Numbered from the stretch's first letter, positions 53,212 to 63,167 are shown. The stretch is 64,000 bases of DNA from Erwinia sp. E_sp_B01_1 (GCF_036865545.1 NZ_CP142208.1:2852001-2916000), one strand, 5' to 3'. Made by a program: numbers and translations. The notes: a model not told the origin generated them from the sequence alone.

Positions 53212-54077
53212 GCTGTTTTCCCTTCGACCACCCAGCGCCGTAACTGGCCGGATAGCGTATCCAGTAAGGAGACCACCACGATAATCAGCAACAGCGTCAT
53301 GCTTACCTGATCGTAACGGTCCAGTTTGATGTTGGTCATCAGCTCCTGACCGATGCCGCCAGCGCCCACCAGTCCGAGGATTGTTGACTGACGAAAATTC
53401 ACTTCAAGCCGCATAAAGCTGTAGGAAAGAAACACCGGTTTTACCTGGGGCCACAACGCAAAGCGCATTTGCTGTAGGGTTCCTGCCCCGCAGGAGGCCA
53501 GACCGCGAACCGGTTTGTCCTGAGCGCTTTCTATCGCCTCGTAAAACAGTTTGGTCAGGCTGCCGATGGTGTGCAGCGCCAGCGCCAGAAAACCCGGGAT
53601 CACCCCGATGCCAAAGGCCATTACGAACATTACTGCCCAGGCCAGTTCAGGCATGGTGCGTAAAAAAGCCACCATAGTGCGGATGGCGTAGCGCAGCGCG
53701 ACCGGGGCCTGCGTGTTGTCAGCAGCCAGAAAAGCCAGCACGCCCGCCACCATCACCGAAACCACCGTGGCGGCCAGCGCCAGATTCAGCGTTTCCCAGA
53801 TCAGCGGCAGCTGGATATGCAGCCGGTAGCCCCAGTAAGCCAGCGATCCTTCGGTGTGCCCGTCAGCAAACAGCAGCTTCCAGTGCAGAACCGGCAGGGT
53901 TTCGGCGAGATAATCGAAAAAGTGAGGCAAGGAGGTCCAGACTGTGTGCAGGCTGAATTCGGCGATATTGCCGGAAACGAGGTAAAGGGCCAGCAGCAGC
54001 AGCGACCAGATAACCGTGTCGCGTTTCTGCCTGCCCCGGATTTGCTGATAATAGCGCTCGAAATCGGTGTTTTGCAT
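53208..54077 (-). CDS. phnE: Phosphonate ABC permease PhnE (first copy, PhnE1)
   Basis: A 289-residue permease starting MQNTDFERYYQQIRGRQKRD. It has PLIWETLNLALAATVVSVMV, TMVAFLRTMPELAWAVMFVM, ESAQDKPVRGLASCGAGTLQ (EAA-like loop) and LGLVGAGGIGQELMTNIKLD. It pairs with PhnE2 as the membrane channel for phosphonate import. 244 bp containing an inverted repeat separate it from phnD; its stop overlaps the first repeated mini-ORF. Confidence 0.92.
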   Translation of the reverse strand: MQNTDFERYYQQIRGRQKRDTVIWSLLLLALYLVSGNIAEFSLHTVWTSLPHFFDYLAETLPVLHWKLLFADGHTEGSLAYWGYRLHIQLPLIWETLNLALAATVVSVMVAGVLAFLAADNTQAPVALRYAIRTMVAFLRTMPELAWAVMFVMAFGIGVIPGFLALALHTIGSLTKLFYEAIESAQDKPVRGLASCGAGTLQQMRFALWPQVKPVFLSYSFMRLEVNFRQSTILGLVGAGGIGQELMTNIKLDRYDQVSMTLLLIIVVVSLLDTLSGQLRRWVVEGKTA

Positions 54078-54188
54078 AAGTTAACCGGTGATGAATTGCA
54101 GTTAAAACAGCCGCCTGCGGGCCACGAAAACGGTGATATTGCGCGATGCCTGTGTTCTTCCACCCGCAACTCCGAAAGAGTGCAGCGG

Positions 54189-54285
54189 AGGGGCCACCCG
54201 GATAAGCAGACCGTTGAGCGCAGGAATGCGCGAGCCGGGCATCCCTGGACGGATTCACGGCGTGTCTGTGTTCCGGGTGGCCCCT
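54189..54285. repeat. Intergenic inverted repeat between phnD and phnE1
   Basis: AGGGGCCACCCGGA (54189-54202) and its exact complement TCCGGGTGGCCCCT (54272-54285) flank about 69 nt. The interior has GGATTCACGGCGTG, related to a motif in the element at 52098-52200. It is likely an enterobacterial repeat inserted in the operon. It could act as an RNA stabiliser or attenuator. Confidence 0.75.
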
Positions 54286-54321
54286 TCTGCTAACGGCAGG
54301 CAGGCCCTGGCTATCCGCGGA

Positions 54322-55248
54322 TTAACGCGCGCCTTTGGTCAGCTCACGCTTCATATCGATGATGTTCTGGTAATCCGCCACGGTAGCCGGGCCGATATGC
54401 TGCGCGCCGCCCATCGCCTTGATAAAGCAGCTGTGGTTTTCGCTGTCCAGTTTATGAATAGCGGCGATCAGTTTCGGTTTGAAATCAGCATCCAGCTTGT
54501 TGCTCACCAGTACCGGGCCGTTAGGGATCAGCGGGGACTGCCAGATGATGCGGATTTTCTTCATCAGATCCGGCTGGTCCATGCGGATCATTCGGGTAAA
54601 CGCGCCGCTGGTATAACCGGTATTGTAATCCCCGATCATTGAGGTCCAGGTTACCGCACCTTCAAACTGGCCATTCAGCACGCCCAGCACGTCCTGTTCA
54701 TGCCCGCCGGAGAAGGTCACGCTGGAGAAGAAGCCGTTATATTTATCGTCAACGCTGCCGCCAAACTCTTTCTTAAAGGCCTGGTTTGGCATCAGGAAGC
54801 CCGAGGTGGAATCCGGATCGGCCATGCCGAAGGATTTGCCCTTGAGGTCTTCCAGCTTTTTGTAGGGGCTGTCCGCTTTTACCACCACCACGGAGTGATA
54901 GCCGCGCGACTGATCCGCATCATCCATCGCGATGCCAATCACATCCACCGCTTTGGGATCTTTCAGGTATACGGAGGCGTAGGAGGAAGGCGACATGCTA
55001 AGCACCATATCCACTTTGCCGCCCAGCAGGCCCTGAATCACGCCGGAATAATCAGAGGAGTTACGCAGTTTGGTATCCACGCCCAGCTCTTTATCGAAGA
55101 AATCCTTCACGCACTGGTTGTCACCAATCTGCTGCGTGGCGTTCTGACCACCCAAAATGCCTAAGTTCAGTTCCTTTGGCGTGGCAGCCTGTGCAACGCC
55201 AGAGATCATTACGCTGGCCACAACTGCCGACAAAAATAATTTATTCAT
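54322..55248 (-). CDS. phnD: Phosphonate-binding protein PhnD
   Basis: A 308-residue periplasmic protein with signal peptide MNKLFLSAVVASVMISGVAQ-A. It has LNLGILGGQNATQQIGDNQC, GGKVDMVLSMSPSSYASVYL, ADPDSTSGFLMPNQAFKKEF and IPNGPVLVSNKLD, matching E. coli PhnD. It captures phosphonates and delivers them to PhnE. It starts 20 bp after the phnC stop. Confidence 0.95.
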   Translation of the reverse strand: MNKLFLSAVVASVMISGVAQAATPKELNLGILGGQNATQQIGDNQCVKDFFDKELGVDTKLRNSSDYSGVIQGLLGGKVDMVLSMSPSSYASVYLKDPKAVDVIGIAMDDADQSRGYHSVVVVKADSPYKKLEDLKGKSFGMADPDSTSGFLMPNQAFKKEFGGSVDDKYNGFFSSVTFSGGHEQDVLGVLNGQFEGAVTWTSMIGDYNTGYTSGAFTRMIRMDQPDLMKKIRIIWQSPLIPNGPVLVSNKLDADFKPKLIAAIHKLDSENHSCFIKAMGGAQHIGPATVADYQNIIDMKRELTKGAR

Positions 55249-55268
55249 TGCTGGGTCCCAAAAAGGTC

Positions 55269-56102
55269 TTAGTTAAGTTGCGTCATCTCTTCGCCATACA
55301 GGGTATGGAGAAGCTCTTCTGTTAACTGCGACGGATGCCCGTCAAACACAATGCGCCCTTTGGCAATGCCAATGGCGCGGGTACAGTACTCTTTCACCAG
55401 CTCAACCGAATGCAGGTTGACCATCACGCTGATGCCGTTTTCGCTCACCTGGCGCAGCACATCCATAATGCGGCGGGTGTTTTTAGGGTCCAGTGAAGCT
55501 ACGGGCTCGTCGGCCAGCAGAATTTTCGGGTTCTGCATCAACGCCCGGCAGATTGCCACGCGCTGCATCTGCCCGCCGGAGAGGTTTTCCGCACGTTGCA
55601 GCGCCTGCGGCAGCATATTCAGCCACTCCAGCAGGCCAATGGCGCGGGCACGATCGGCATCAGGAAAAACTTTGAAGAAAGATTTCAGCGTGGAGGTCTG
55701 GCTCAGACGGCCAAGCAGAACATTGGTGAGCACATCCAGACGAGGCACCAGGCAGAAGTCCTGGAAGATCATGCCGCACTCGCTGCGCCATGCACGCATC
55801 TGGCGGCTGTTCAGCTCAACGATGTTCTGCTGCTGGCCCGATTCGCGGTAATGCAGAATTTCACCGTCGGTGGCGGGCAGCGTGCCGTTCAGCACATGCA
55901 GCAGCGTGGACTTTCCGGCACCGGAACGGCCAACCACCGCCACCAGCTCCCCGGCATGCAGATCAAAATTGATGTCGTGCAGCACGCGATTCTGTGCGTT
56001 GTAAGCTTTTCCCAGACCTTTAACGGCCAGCACTTTTTTCTGTGCCGCCCGCAATGGCGCGACGTCTGGAGCGGGGGCCGGTTTCAATAATGCCTGTGCC
56101 AT
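55269..56102 (-). CDS. phnC: Phosphonate ABC ATPase PhnC
   Basis: A 277-residue ABC ATPase. Walker A is [14 protein letters not shown], signature [16 protein letters not shown], Walker [14 protein letters not shown], switch His in VNLHS. It powers phosphonate import. It has an N-terminal extension of about 25 residues ([18 protein letters not shown]) before the usual start. It is the first gene of phnCDE1E2, behind a Pho box at 56161-56180. Confidence 0.95.
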   Translation of the reverse strand: MAQALLKPAPAPDVAPLRAAQKKVLAVKGLGKAYNAQNRVLHDINFDLHAGELVAVVGRSGAGKSTLLHVLNGTLPATDGEILHYRESGQQQNIVELNSRQMRAWRSECGMIFQDFCLVPRLDVLTNVLLGRLSQTSTLKSFFKVFPDADRARAIGLLEWLNMLPQALQRAENLSGGQMQRVAICRALMQNPKILLADEPVASLDPKNTRRIMDVLRQVSENGISVMVNLHSVELVKEYCTRAIGIAKGRIVFDGHPSQLTEELLHTLYGEEMTQLN

Positions 56103-56160
56103 AATTTATCCCGTAGTGAGTCAGGCGTTTCGCCTTGTGCGCCCTATTAACGGCGAGCGC

Positions 56161-56180
56161 GATGACGTTTTAATGACGAG
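56161..56180 (-). promoter_or_regulatory. Pho box in front of phnC
   Basis: Reverse strand CTCGTCATTAAAACGTCATC: two CGTCAT blocks at 11-bp pitch with the A/T-rich TAAAA between. This is the PhoB arrangement (CTGTCAT-A/T4-CTGTCAT). A TTAATA about 13 bp downstream may be the -10. It gives phnCDE1E2 its own phosphate-starvation promoter. Confidence 0.7.
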
Positions 56181-56326
56181 GGGATGATGAAAATAAAACT
56201 CGGGGAGTGAGTCGCAGGAATTTAATGGTTAGGAGGCTAAATAACCTATGTAAAACAAACAATTGGATAGGATGCGATCATCAAGAGCCGCCTGTCCGGC
56301 AAAGGCGGCGGACGTGAATAATCGTG

Positions 56327-57081
56327 CTACATCTCAATAATCTGCCCATCAAAGGCCGCCGCAACACCCGCAGGTAAGGCATTGTCTGCCAGCCAGTTAT
56401 CCACTTCATGGCTGATATGGGTCAGCCATGTTTGGGCAGGCGAAAGCTGCTGATGAAGCGCCAGCGCCATTGAAATATCGTTGTGATTCCGCGGCGCAGA
56501 GTCAGCCGGGGCATAACTGCAATCCAGCACCAGATGGTCAATCTTCCGCTGTTGCAGCCAGCTCAGCGTTCCGGCAGGAAGCCCGACGGTATCGGTCAGA
56601 TAAGCCAGCCGTTTTCGCCGGTGTTCAATCAGGTAGCCGAAGGTGATTTTTGAGTGGATCAGCGGCAGTGGCGTAACCAGTAAATCACCGCAGGGCACGG
56701 GATCGAAAGGACGCAGAAACGGCTGAAAAGCCAGCAGGCCGGGATGGCGGTAGAGATCGTCGCAACCCTGCTCATCCGGTGGGCAGTAAACCGGGATGTT
56801 CGGCCCCATTCCCCAACGTAGCGCAAACAGTCCCTGCACATGATCCATATGGAAGTGGGTTAAAAAATCCGGTCCAGTTCGCCAGGTGCAAACTGCTTTT
56901 CCAGATGGCAGAGGCCGGCATCCAGCAGCGTGGTCTGGCCATCATGGCGGATCAGCGCGCTGGTGGGCCCCCGCCGACGTTCGGGCTGCTGCTGCGCCCG
57001 CACACAGGCGGCGCAACCGCAGCCAAAGACCGGAACCTGACGAACATCACCGGTGCCCAGGAAAGTAAATTGCATCGCCAT
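56327..57081 (-). pseudogene. phnP: PhnP phosphodiesterase, frameshifted
   Basis: A metallo-beta-lactamase-fold enzyme that opens 5-phosphoribosyl 1,2-cyclic phosphate at the end of the C-P lyase route. The first frame (57081-56860) gives QFTFLGTGDVRQVPVFGCGC through GELDRIF and stops. The second frame resumes with (HFH)MDHVQGLFALRWGMGPNI, PVYCPPDEQGCDDLY, LPLIHSKITFGYL, PRNHNDISMALAL and LTHISHEVDNWL. Six A on the forward strand (56862-56867) stand where seven would restore DRIFLTHFHMDH. The break is inside the metal-binding HxHxDH motif, so the product as read is inactive unless this is a sequence error. Confidence 0.9.
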
Positions 57082-57623
57082 CAGAGCAATTCCCGTTCCG
57101 CCAGCAGCGCCAGAAACTGGTTCAGCGTCTGATCCAGCGGCCCGTCGTTATTGAGTCTGATGCAGGCTTGCGGCGCACCTTCCGCCGCACGGCGCAGACG
57201 CTGGGCGATCTGCTCCTCCCCTTCCCGTCCACGCTTACGCAGGCGCTCTTTAAGCACCTCCGAAGAGACTTCAAGGCAGACAGGCAGCAACTGCGGGCCG
57301 TAACGCCTCTCCACCACCGGCAGGTGCAGCCGCGAACCGTTTACCACCACATCCAGCCCCTGCGCCAGCCACAAATCAATCTCGATCCCCAGCGCATAAG
57401 CGTGCTGATGGGCCTGCCAGTCGATGGCAAACAGCCCGGTCTCCCGGCGGCGGCGAAACTCGGCTTCGCTGAGGGCGATATGATTTTCGCCCCCGGCATC
57501 CGCCGCACGGGTGATATAACGGTGAGCCACCAGCACCCCTTCAGGCGCCTTTTCCCGCAGCGCGTCCAGCAGGCTGTCCTTGCCTGAACCCGACGCGCCC
57601 ATCAGCCAGATTAACCTTGCCAT
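57081..57623 (-). CDS. phnN: Ribose 1,5-bisphosphate phosphokinase PhnN
   Basis: A 180-residue kinase with P-loop LIWLMGASGSGKDSLL. HRYITRAADAGGENHIALSE and VVVNGSRLHLPVVERRYG match PhnN. It turns ribose 1,5-bisphosphate into PRPP, recycling the C-P lyase product. Its start overlaps the phnM stop (TAATG) and its stop overlaps the phnP start. Confidence 0.94.
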   Translation of the reverse strand: MARLIWLMGASGSGKDSLLDALREKAPEGVLVAHRYITRAADAGGENHIALSEAEFRRRRETGLFAIDWQAHQHAYALGIEIDLWLAQGLDVVVNGSRLHLPVVERRYGPQLLPVCLEVSSEVLKERLRKRGREGEEQIAQRLRRAAEGAPQACIRLNNDGPLDQTLNQFLALLAERELL

Positions 57624-58759
57624 TACCAGACCGCCCGCCCCTGCGCCCAGACCGATCTGACGTAAACCTGGTTCTGATGCTCTTTCACCAGCACCAGATC
57701 CGCGCGTTTTCCTTCGGCAATCACACCCCGGTCGTGCAGGCCAATCGAACGGGCCGGATTGCGGGTCACCATCGCTACTGTGTCAGGCAGCTGATAAGCG
57801 TTACTTTCGTCGCGCGCCAGACGGAAAGCGGCATCCAGCAGGCTGGCCGGATAGTAGTCGGAAGAGAGAATATCCAGCATCCCCAGCGAGGCGAGATGAT
57901 GTGCCGCCACGTTGCCGGAGTGCGAGCCGCCCCGCACAATGTTCGGCGCCCCCATCAGCACCTGCAATCCCGCTTCCCGCGAGGCAAGTGCCGCCTCTTC
58001 GGTGGTGGGGAACTCGGCAATTACGCTGCCGATGGCTTTGGATTCCTGCACATGCGCCAGCGTCGCATCGTCGTGGCTGGCCAGCGGAATAGCGTGCTGG
58101 CGGCACCAGGCGGAGATCGCCTCGCGGTTGGGCTGCGACCAGCGCTCAGCAAAGCGAAGCTGGCTGGATTCAAACTCATCCATTTCCAGGTCATTGAGAT
58201 TGTATTTACCCTGAAAATAGACGCGATACTTCTCCAGCGAGGTGTACTGGCGCTGACCCGGCGAGTGGTCCATCAGCGACACCAGCGACAGCTCAGGAAT
58301 GCACATCAGCTGCTCAAACAGCGGCAGTGTTGAATCGTGCGGCAGCTCGCAGCGCAGATGCAGCCGGTGCTCCGCCCGGTTCAGCCCGTGTTTCTGGCTG
58401 TGGCGGATGGCACCGATCATCTTGTCCAGATTTTCAATACGGTGACCGCCATCACGCACATCGCCCACGCCGATCGCATCCAGCACGGTAGTGATGCCGT
58501 TAGCCACCATCAGCGCATCGTGGCTGCTCATCGCGGAGTGCGCAGGCCAGTCCACTTTAGGCCGTGGCGTGAAAAATTTGTCAAGGTTATCGGTGTGCAG
58601 CTCAACCATGCCCGGCATCAGCCAGCCGCCTTCACCGTCCACCGCGCCGGGCAACTGGCTCACCGTGTCGGAGAAGGCCCGAATCACGCCGTTTTCACAG
58701 GCCAGCGAACCGCTGACCACTTCGTTTTCCAGAATCAGTTTGACGTTATTGATGATCAT
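57623..58759 (-). CDS. phnM: RPnTP pyrophosphatase PhnM
   Basis: A 378-residue amidohydrolase-superfamily enzyme. Metal ligands are in [12 protein letters not shown], and [33 protein letters not shown] and [14 protein letters not shown] are conserved in PhnM. It removes pyrophosphate from the ribose phosphonate triphosphate made by PhnGHIL. It overlaps phnL by ATGA. Confidence 0.95.
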   Translation of the reverse strand: MIINNVKLILENEVVSGSLACENGVIRAFSDTVSQLPGAVDGEGGWLMPGMVELHTDNLDKFFTPRPKVDWPAHSAMSSHDALMVANGITTVLDAIGVGDVRDGGHRIENLDKMIGAIRHSQKHGLNRAEHRLHLRCELPHDSTLPLFEQLMCIPELSLVSLMDHSPGQRQYTSLEKYRVYFQGKYNLNDLEMDEFESSQLRFAERWSQPNREAISAWCRQHAIPLASHDDATLAHVQESKAIGSVIAEFPTTEEAALASREAGLQVLMGAPNIVRGGSHSGNVAAHHLASLGMLDILSSDYYPASLLDAAFRLARDESNAYQLPDTVAMVTRNPARSIGLHDRGVIAEGKRADLVLVKEHQNQVYVRSVWAQGRAVW

Positions 58760-59457
58760 ACGGCGCTCTCAGCAGGGGAATTCATCACGTGCAGACGGTT
58801 GGCGATCCGATCCCGGACCGCGTTATCGTGGAAAATGCCGACCACGGCGGCCCCGCGATCGCGGGCTTGTTCAATCAGGCTGACCACGGCGGCGCTGTTG
58901 GTGCTGTCCAGCGAGGCAGTAGGCTCATCCAGCAACAGCAGGGGGTAGTCAGCGATAAAGCCCCTGGCGATATTCACCCGCTGCTGCTCTCCACCGGAAA
59001 AGGTCGAAGGGGCCAGCGCCCAGAGGCGGGACGGCACGTTCAGGCGACTCAGTAGCGCTTTAGCCCGCTCTTCGCTCTCCTGACGATCGGTGCCCCGCTC
59101 CAGCAGCGGTTGCATCACCACCTCCAGCGTGGTGATCCGTGGGATCACCCGCAGAAACTGACTGACCCAGCCGATGGTGTCGCGGCGCAGGGCGAGGATC
59201 TGCCGGGCCGGAGCGCTGACCAGATCGACCCACTCCTGCTGATGCTTCACCCAGATATGGCCGCTGTCCGGCAGATAATTGGCGTACAGCGAGCGGAGTA
59301 AGGTCGATTTCCCACTGCCTGAGTGACCATGCAGCACCACGCATTCCCCGGCAGAGACCTCCAGGCTGGCGTTCTGCAACACAGGCAGCTCCGCACCGTG
59401 CTGGTTATGCAGCACGAAGGTTTTAGATAAATTGTCGACACGTAACTGAAGAGTCAT
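58756..59457 (-). CDS. phnL: C-P lyase ABC-type subunit PhnL
   Basis: A 233-residue ABC protein. Walker A is [19 protein letters not shown], signature [17 protein letters not shown], Walker [13 protein letters not shown]. It acts with PhnG, H and I in the first C-P lyase step (ribosyl triphosphate phosphonate formation), not in transport. It lies 22 bp after phnK and overlaps phnM. Confidence 0.95.
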   Translation of the reverse strand: MTLQLRVDNLSKTFVLHNQHGAELPVLQNASLEVSAGECVVLHGHSGSGKSTLLRSLYANYLPDSGHIWVKHQQEWVDLVSAPARQILALRRDTIGWVSQFLRVIPRITTLEVVMQPLLERGTDRQESEERAKALLSRLNVPSRLWALAPSTFSGGEQQRVNIARGFIADYPLLLLDEPTASLDSTNSAAVVSLIEQARDRGAAVVGIFHDNAVRDRIANRLHVMNSPAESAV

Positions 59458-59479
59458 GTTAAATCCCGGATTAACGTCA

Positions 59480-60241
59480 TTAGCCCAACACCGAAGAAAC
59501 CAGAAGCTGCGTGTAGGGATGATGCGGATCGTCCAGCACGCGGTCGGTGAGACCGCTCTCCACCACTTCGCCCTCTTTCATCACCAGCAGCCGGTGTGCC
59601 AGCAGGCGCGCCACGCCGAGATCGTGAGTCACAATCACCACCGCCAGATTCAGATCCCGCACCAGGCTTCGCAGCAGATCCAGCAGGCGGGCCTGCACCG
59701 AAACATCCAGCCCACCGGTGGGTTCATCCATAAAGACCACTTTCGGATGCGTCACCAGATTGCGGGCGATTTGCAGGCGCTGCTGCATCCCGCCGGAGAA
59801 AGTGCCGGGCAGATCGTCAATGCGCGCCAGGGGGATCTCCACATCCTGCAGCCACTTGCCTGCGGTCTCGCGGATTGCGCCGTAATGACGCTCGCCCACT
59901 GCCATCAGCCGTTCACCGATATTTCCCCCGGCAGAAACCTGCGCCCGCAGGCCATCCATCGGATACTGATGCACCACGCCCCATTCGGTACGCAGCAGAC
60001 GGCGGCGTTCGCTTTCACTCAGCGCGTAGAGATCCTCGCCCTGATAGAGAATGGTGCCCTGCTGCGGTGCCAGGCGGGCTGAAATCGTCTTCAGCAGCGT
60101 GGTTTTACCGGAGCCGGATTCCCCGACAATGCCCAGCACTTCGCCCGGATAAAGTTCAAACGACACATCGCTGAAGCCTTTGCCTGGCGCGTAAAGATGG
60201 GTTAACTGGTTGACCGCCAGCAGCGGTTTTTCGCCAATCAT
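59480..60241 (-). CDS. phnK: C-P lyase ABC-type subunit PhnK
   Basis: A 253-residue ABC protein. Walker A is [16 protein letters not shown], signature [16 protein letters not shown], Walker [15 protein letters not shown]. It docks on the PhnGHIJ core at PhnJ. It overlaps the phnJ stop by ATGA. Confidence 0.95.
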   Translation of the reverse strand: MIGEKPLLAVNQLTHLYAPGKGFSDVSFELYPGEVLGIVGESGSGKTTLLKTISARLAPQQGTILYQGEDLYALSESERRRLLRTEWGVVHQYPMDGLRAQVSAGGNIGERLMAVGERHYGAIRETAGKWLQDVEIPLARIDDLPGTFSGGMQQRLQIARNLVTHPKVVFMDEPTGGLDVSVQARLLDLLRSLVRDLNLAVVIVTHDLGVARLLAHRLLVMKEGEVVESGLTDRVLDDPHHPYTQLLVSSVLG

Positions 60242-61080
60242 GCCTGTGCCTCTTGTTGCTGATGACAGTAATCGGTATCGGAACAGACAAACAGCCGGGA
60301 TCCCTGGTCATCCAGCACCACTTCATCCAGATAGCTGTCGCGCGAACCGCAAATCGCACAGGGTTCAGACCACTGCTGCACGGTGAACGGATGATCGTCG
60401 AAATCCAGACTCTCCACTTTGGTGTAGGGCGGCAGAGCGTAGATACGCTTTTCCCGGCCCGCACCGAACAGCTGCAAAGCGGGCATCATATGCATTTTCG
60501 GGTTATCAAATTTCGGGATCGGCGACGGGTCCATCACGTAGCGATCGTTGACCTTTACCGGATAGGCATAAGTTGTGGCGATATGGCCGTAGCGGGCGAT
60601 ATCCTCATACAGCTTGACCTGCATGATGCCGTACTCCTCCAGCGCGTGCAGGGTGCGGGTCTCGGTTTCACGCGGTTCAATAAAGCGCAGCGGCTCCGGG
60701 ATCGGCACCTGATAAATCAGGATTTGATCTTCGGTCAGCGGCGTTTCCGGAATACGGTGGCGCGTCTGGATCAGCGTTGCATCCACCGTGCGTTCCGTAG
60801 TGGCTGCCCCACTCACGCGCTTAAAGAAGCGGCGGATGGAAACTGCATTGGTGGTGTCATCCGCGCCCTGGTCGATCACCTTCAGCACGTCGTGTTCGCC
60901 AATCACGCTGGCCGTAAGCTGAATCCCGCCCGTTCCCCAGCCATAGGGCATCGGCATCTCGCGCCCGCCAAACGGCACCTGATAGCCAGGAATAGCCACC
61001 GCCTTAAGGATGGCGCGGCGGATGGTGCGTTTGCTCTGCTCATCCAGGTAACCGGGGTTGTAACCGCTGAGTTCAGTCAC
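60238..61080 (-). CDS. phnJ: Radical SAM C-P lyase PhnJ
   Basis: A 280-residue catalytic subunit. It has the conserved VPFGGREMPMPYGWGTGGIQ and ADDTTNAVSIRRFFKR. The cluster region CAICGSRDSYLDEVV...CSDTDYC supplies the Cys ligands of the unusual [4Fe-4S]/SAM site. It breaks the carbon-phosphorus bond. The start is GTG at 61080, overlapping the phnI stop, with GGAG 8 nt upstream; the open frame extends back to 61335 but that part is the phnI shadow. Confidence 0.95.
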   Translation of the reverse strand: MTELSGYNPGYLDEQSKRTIRRAILKAVAIPGYQVPFGGREMPMPYGWGTGGIQLTASVIGEHDVLKVIDQGADDTTNAVSIRRFFKRVSGAATTERTVDATLIQTRHRIPETPLTEDQILIYQVPIPEPLRFIEPRETETRTLHALEEYGIMQVKLYEDIARYGHIATTYAYPVKVNDRYVMDPSPIPKFDNPKMHMMPALQLFGAGREKRIYALPPYTKVESLDFDDHPFTVQQWSEPCAICGSRDSYLDEVVLDDQGSRLFVCSDTDYCHQQQEAQA

Positions 61081-62146
61081 GGTGCTTCTCCTGATAGTCG
61101 GCACGCAGGCGGTTGAGCAGCTCAAGCTCGGCCTGGAAATCAACATAGTGCGGAAGTTTGAGGTGTGAGACGAAGCCCGCCGCCTCCACGTTGTCAGCAT
61201 GCGCCAGCACGAACTCTTCATCCTGCGCCGGGCTGGTAACGCGCTCGCCGTACTCGTCGGTTTGCAGGGCGCGATCGACCAGCGCCATCGCCATCGCTTT
61301 ACGTTCGGCACGGCCAAAGACCAGACCATAGCCACGGGTCAGATGCGGCGCCTGGTCGGCAGGTGCGGTAAAGCCATTGACCATTTCGCACTCGGTCAGC
61401 AGGATTTCACCAATCTCCAGCGGGAAACCCAGCTCTTCCGGCTCAATCTCCACCGTGACATAGCCGGTGCGTATTTCCCCGGCAAAAGGGTGAGTCCGTC
61501 CGTAGCCACGCTGGGTGGAGTAGCCCAGCGCCAGCAGATACCCTTCATCGCCCCGCACCAGCTGTTGCAGCCGCGCGGAACGCGGTGCCGGCCAGGAAGG
61601 CGGTTCGCGGGTAATGTCTGCCGGCTCGCTGCCATCATCCTGCTCTTTCACCGCCAGCCCTTCGCGAGTCATCAACTCAAACATATGCGGACAGTGTTCA
61701 TCCAGCGGCTGTTCAGCACGCGGGGCCTGAGGGGCTTTGCCTTCCGCCAGCAGCGCGAAATCCAGCAGACGGTGGGTATAGTCATACGTCGGGCCAAGGA
61801 CCTGGCCGCCGGGCAGATCTTTATAAACCGCCGAGATGCGTCGCTCCAGACGCATGTTTTCCGTCGCCAGCGGCAGGCTGTCCGCCAGGCGAGGCAGCGT
61901 GGTGCGGTAGGCACGCAGCAGGAAGATCGCTTCAACCAGATCGCCGCTGGCCTGTTTGATCGCCAGCGAAGCCAGCTCACGATCGTGAATACCGCCTTCG
62001 GTCATCACGCGATCCACCGCCAGGCCAAGTTGCCGATCGATCTGCTGGCACTGAAGTTCATCACTGCCCTCTCCCCGGCGCAGGCTTTCCTGGAGTTGAT
62101 GCGCGGCTTCAATCGCTTTCTCGCCCCCCTTGACGGCAACGTACAT
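61073..62146 (-). CDS. phnI: C-P lyase core subunit PhnI
   Basis: A 357-residue protein starting MYVAVKGGEKAIEAAHQLQE. YTHRLLDFALLAEGK, LALGYSTQRGYGRTHPFAGE and HADNVEAAGFVSHLKLPHYV are PhnI signatures. It is part of the PhnGHIJ core and carries nucleosidase activity in the first step. Start and stop overlap phnH (TGATG) and phnJ. Confidence 0.95.
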   Translation of the reverse strand: MYVAVKGGEKAIEAAHQLQESLRRGEGSDELQCQQIDRQLGLAVDRVMTEGGIHDRELASLAIKQASGDLVEAIFLLRAYRTTLPRLADSLPLATENMRLERRISAVYKDLPGGQVLGPTYDYTHRLLDFALLAEGKAPQAPRAEQPLDEHCPHMFELMTREGLAVKEQDDGSEPADITREPPSWPAPRSARLQQLVRGDEGYLLALGYSTQRGYGRTHPFAGEIRTGYVTVEIEPEELGFPLEIGEILLTECEMVNGFTAPADQAPHLTRGYGLVFGRAERKAMAMALVDRALQTDEYGERVTSPAQDEEFVLAHADNVEAAGFVSHLKLPHYVDFQAELELLNRLRADYQEKHRD

Positions 62147-62721
62147 CAGCAGACCCTCACATCAGTGGTGCGTGGCAGCGCCATCATGTTTTCCCCACAG
62201 GTGAAGATCAGGTCGATTCCCTGCGGGAAACTGTGCGGGCGCTCGCGCAGATATTGCAGCACGCTTTCCGGCAGCTGCGGCGCAATGGCGCGGGATTCCA
62301 TCAGGCCAGGTCCACTGAGGCGCAGCGTCAGGCCGCCGTTGAGGCTGGGGACTTCAATGATGATGGTGGTGCTTTTCTCGGGCGAGAGGTTATCGCCGGG
62401 CGAGAACTGCTGAATGGGGGTATCGGATTTAGCATGAAGCAAAGCAAAGGGCGCGTCCGTCTGCTCAGTCACTGGCGCACCGGTATGAAAACGCAGGTTG
62501 GTCAGCAGTGCTTCATTGCTCAGCGTGCTGTCCAGATACAGCGGCGTTTCACGATCCACCAGCGTCATCAGTACGGCGGTTGCAGCGGAAGAAGCCATTC
62601 CCCACGCGGGAAGCTGCGGCAGGGAAACCATCACGCCGGGTTCGCTCATCGCTTTGAGGATACGGCGGAAGGCCTGTTGTGAATCGGCTACAGGATGGGT
62701 AAAGCTGGCCAGTAAGGTCAT
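62146..62721 (-). CDS. phnH: C-P lyase core subunit PhnH
   Basis: A 191-residue protein: SFTHPVADSQQAFRRILKAM, SEPGVMVSLPQL, VLMTLVDRETPLYLDSTLSN and FPQGIDLIFTCGENMMALPR match PhnH. It is a PLP-transferase-like fold protein forming part of the core complex. It overlaps phnG and phnI by TGATG. Confidence 0.95.
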   Translation of the reverse strand: MTLLASFTHPVADSQQAFRRILKAMSEPGVMVSLPQLPAWGMASSAATAVLMTLVDRETPLYLDSTLSNEALLTNLRFHTGAPVTEQTDAPFALLHAKSDTPIQQFSPGDNLSPEKSTTIIIEVPSLNGGLTLRLSGPGLMESRAIAPQLPESVLQYLRERPHSFPQGIDLIFTCGENMMALPRTTDVRVC

Positions 62722-63167
62722 CAGTTGTCTCCCCGGACAAGGGTGAAGAAGTCGACACGGCTGCTGGCGATTTCGCGGGCGCGCAGGGTAAGTTGCTCCT
62801 GGCGCGCGGCGGCCAGCGGCGTGATGATTTTTTGCTGTATCAGCTCCGCGCTGCTGCTTTGTTGCAGCAGGGCATCCAGCAGGGCACAGAGTTCAGCGTG
62901 TTCTTTATTGCGGGTGAGCACGTAGCTGTAGCCACAGATGCCCCCCTCCAGCCGCACCACGGCGCGGGTCACGGTGGTGTCCCCCAGAATAAAGCGACGA
63001 CCGGTGCCGCCCATCCGCGCCTGCAACCGGGTCAGACCGGTTTCGGGTGCGCGCAGACGCTCATAGTGCGGGTGAAGATTCAGCGGTTGCCAGTGAGCCA
63101 GCAGCCGTGCAGGCTGGCTGTGGGCGAGAACGGAAAGCCAGCGCTGTCTTGCCTTGAGTGCGTCCAT
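62721..63167 (-). CDS. phnG: C-P lyase core subunit PhnG
   Basis: A 148-residue protein: RQRWLSVLAHSQPARLLAHW, RAPETGLTRLQARMGGTGRR, FILGDTTVTRAVVRLEG and GICGYSYVLTRNKEHAELCA match PhnG. It is part of the PhnGHIJ core. Its ATG overlaps the phnF stop (TAATG). Confidence 0.95.
   Translation of the reverse strand: MDALKARQRWLSVLAHSQPARLLAHWQPLNLHPHYERLRAPETGLTRLQARMGGTGRRFILGDTTVTRAVVRLEGGICGYSYVLTRNKEHAELCALLDALLQQSSSAELIQQKIITPLAAARQEQLTLRAREIASSRVDFFTLVRGDN

Noticed and set aside
57617..58333. 238-residue forward frame opposite phnM
   Set aside because: Antisense to phnM, His/Arg/Gln-rich, with no start signal or family resemblance.
61199..62413. 404-residue forward frame opposite phnI and phnH
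   Set aside because: It lies wholly over well-identified phn genes and has shadow-type composition.
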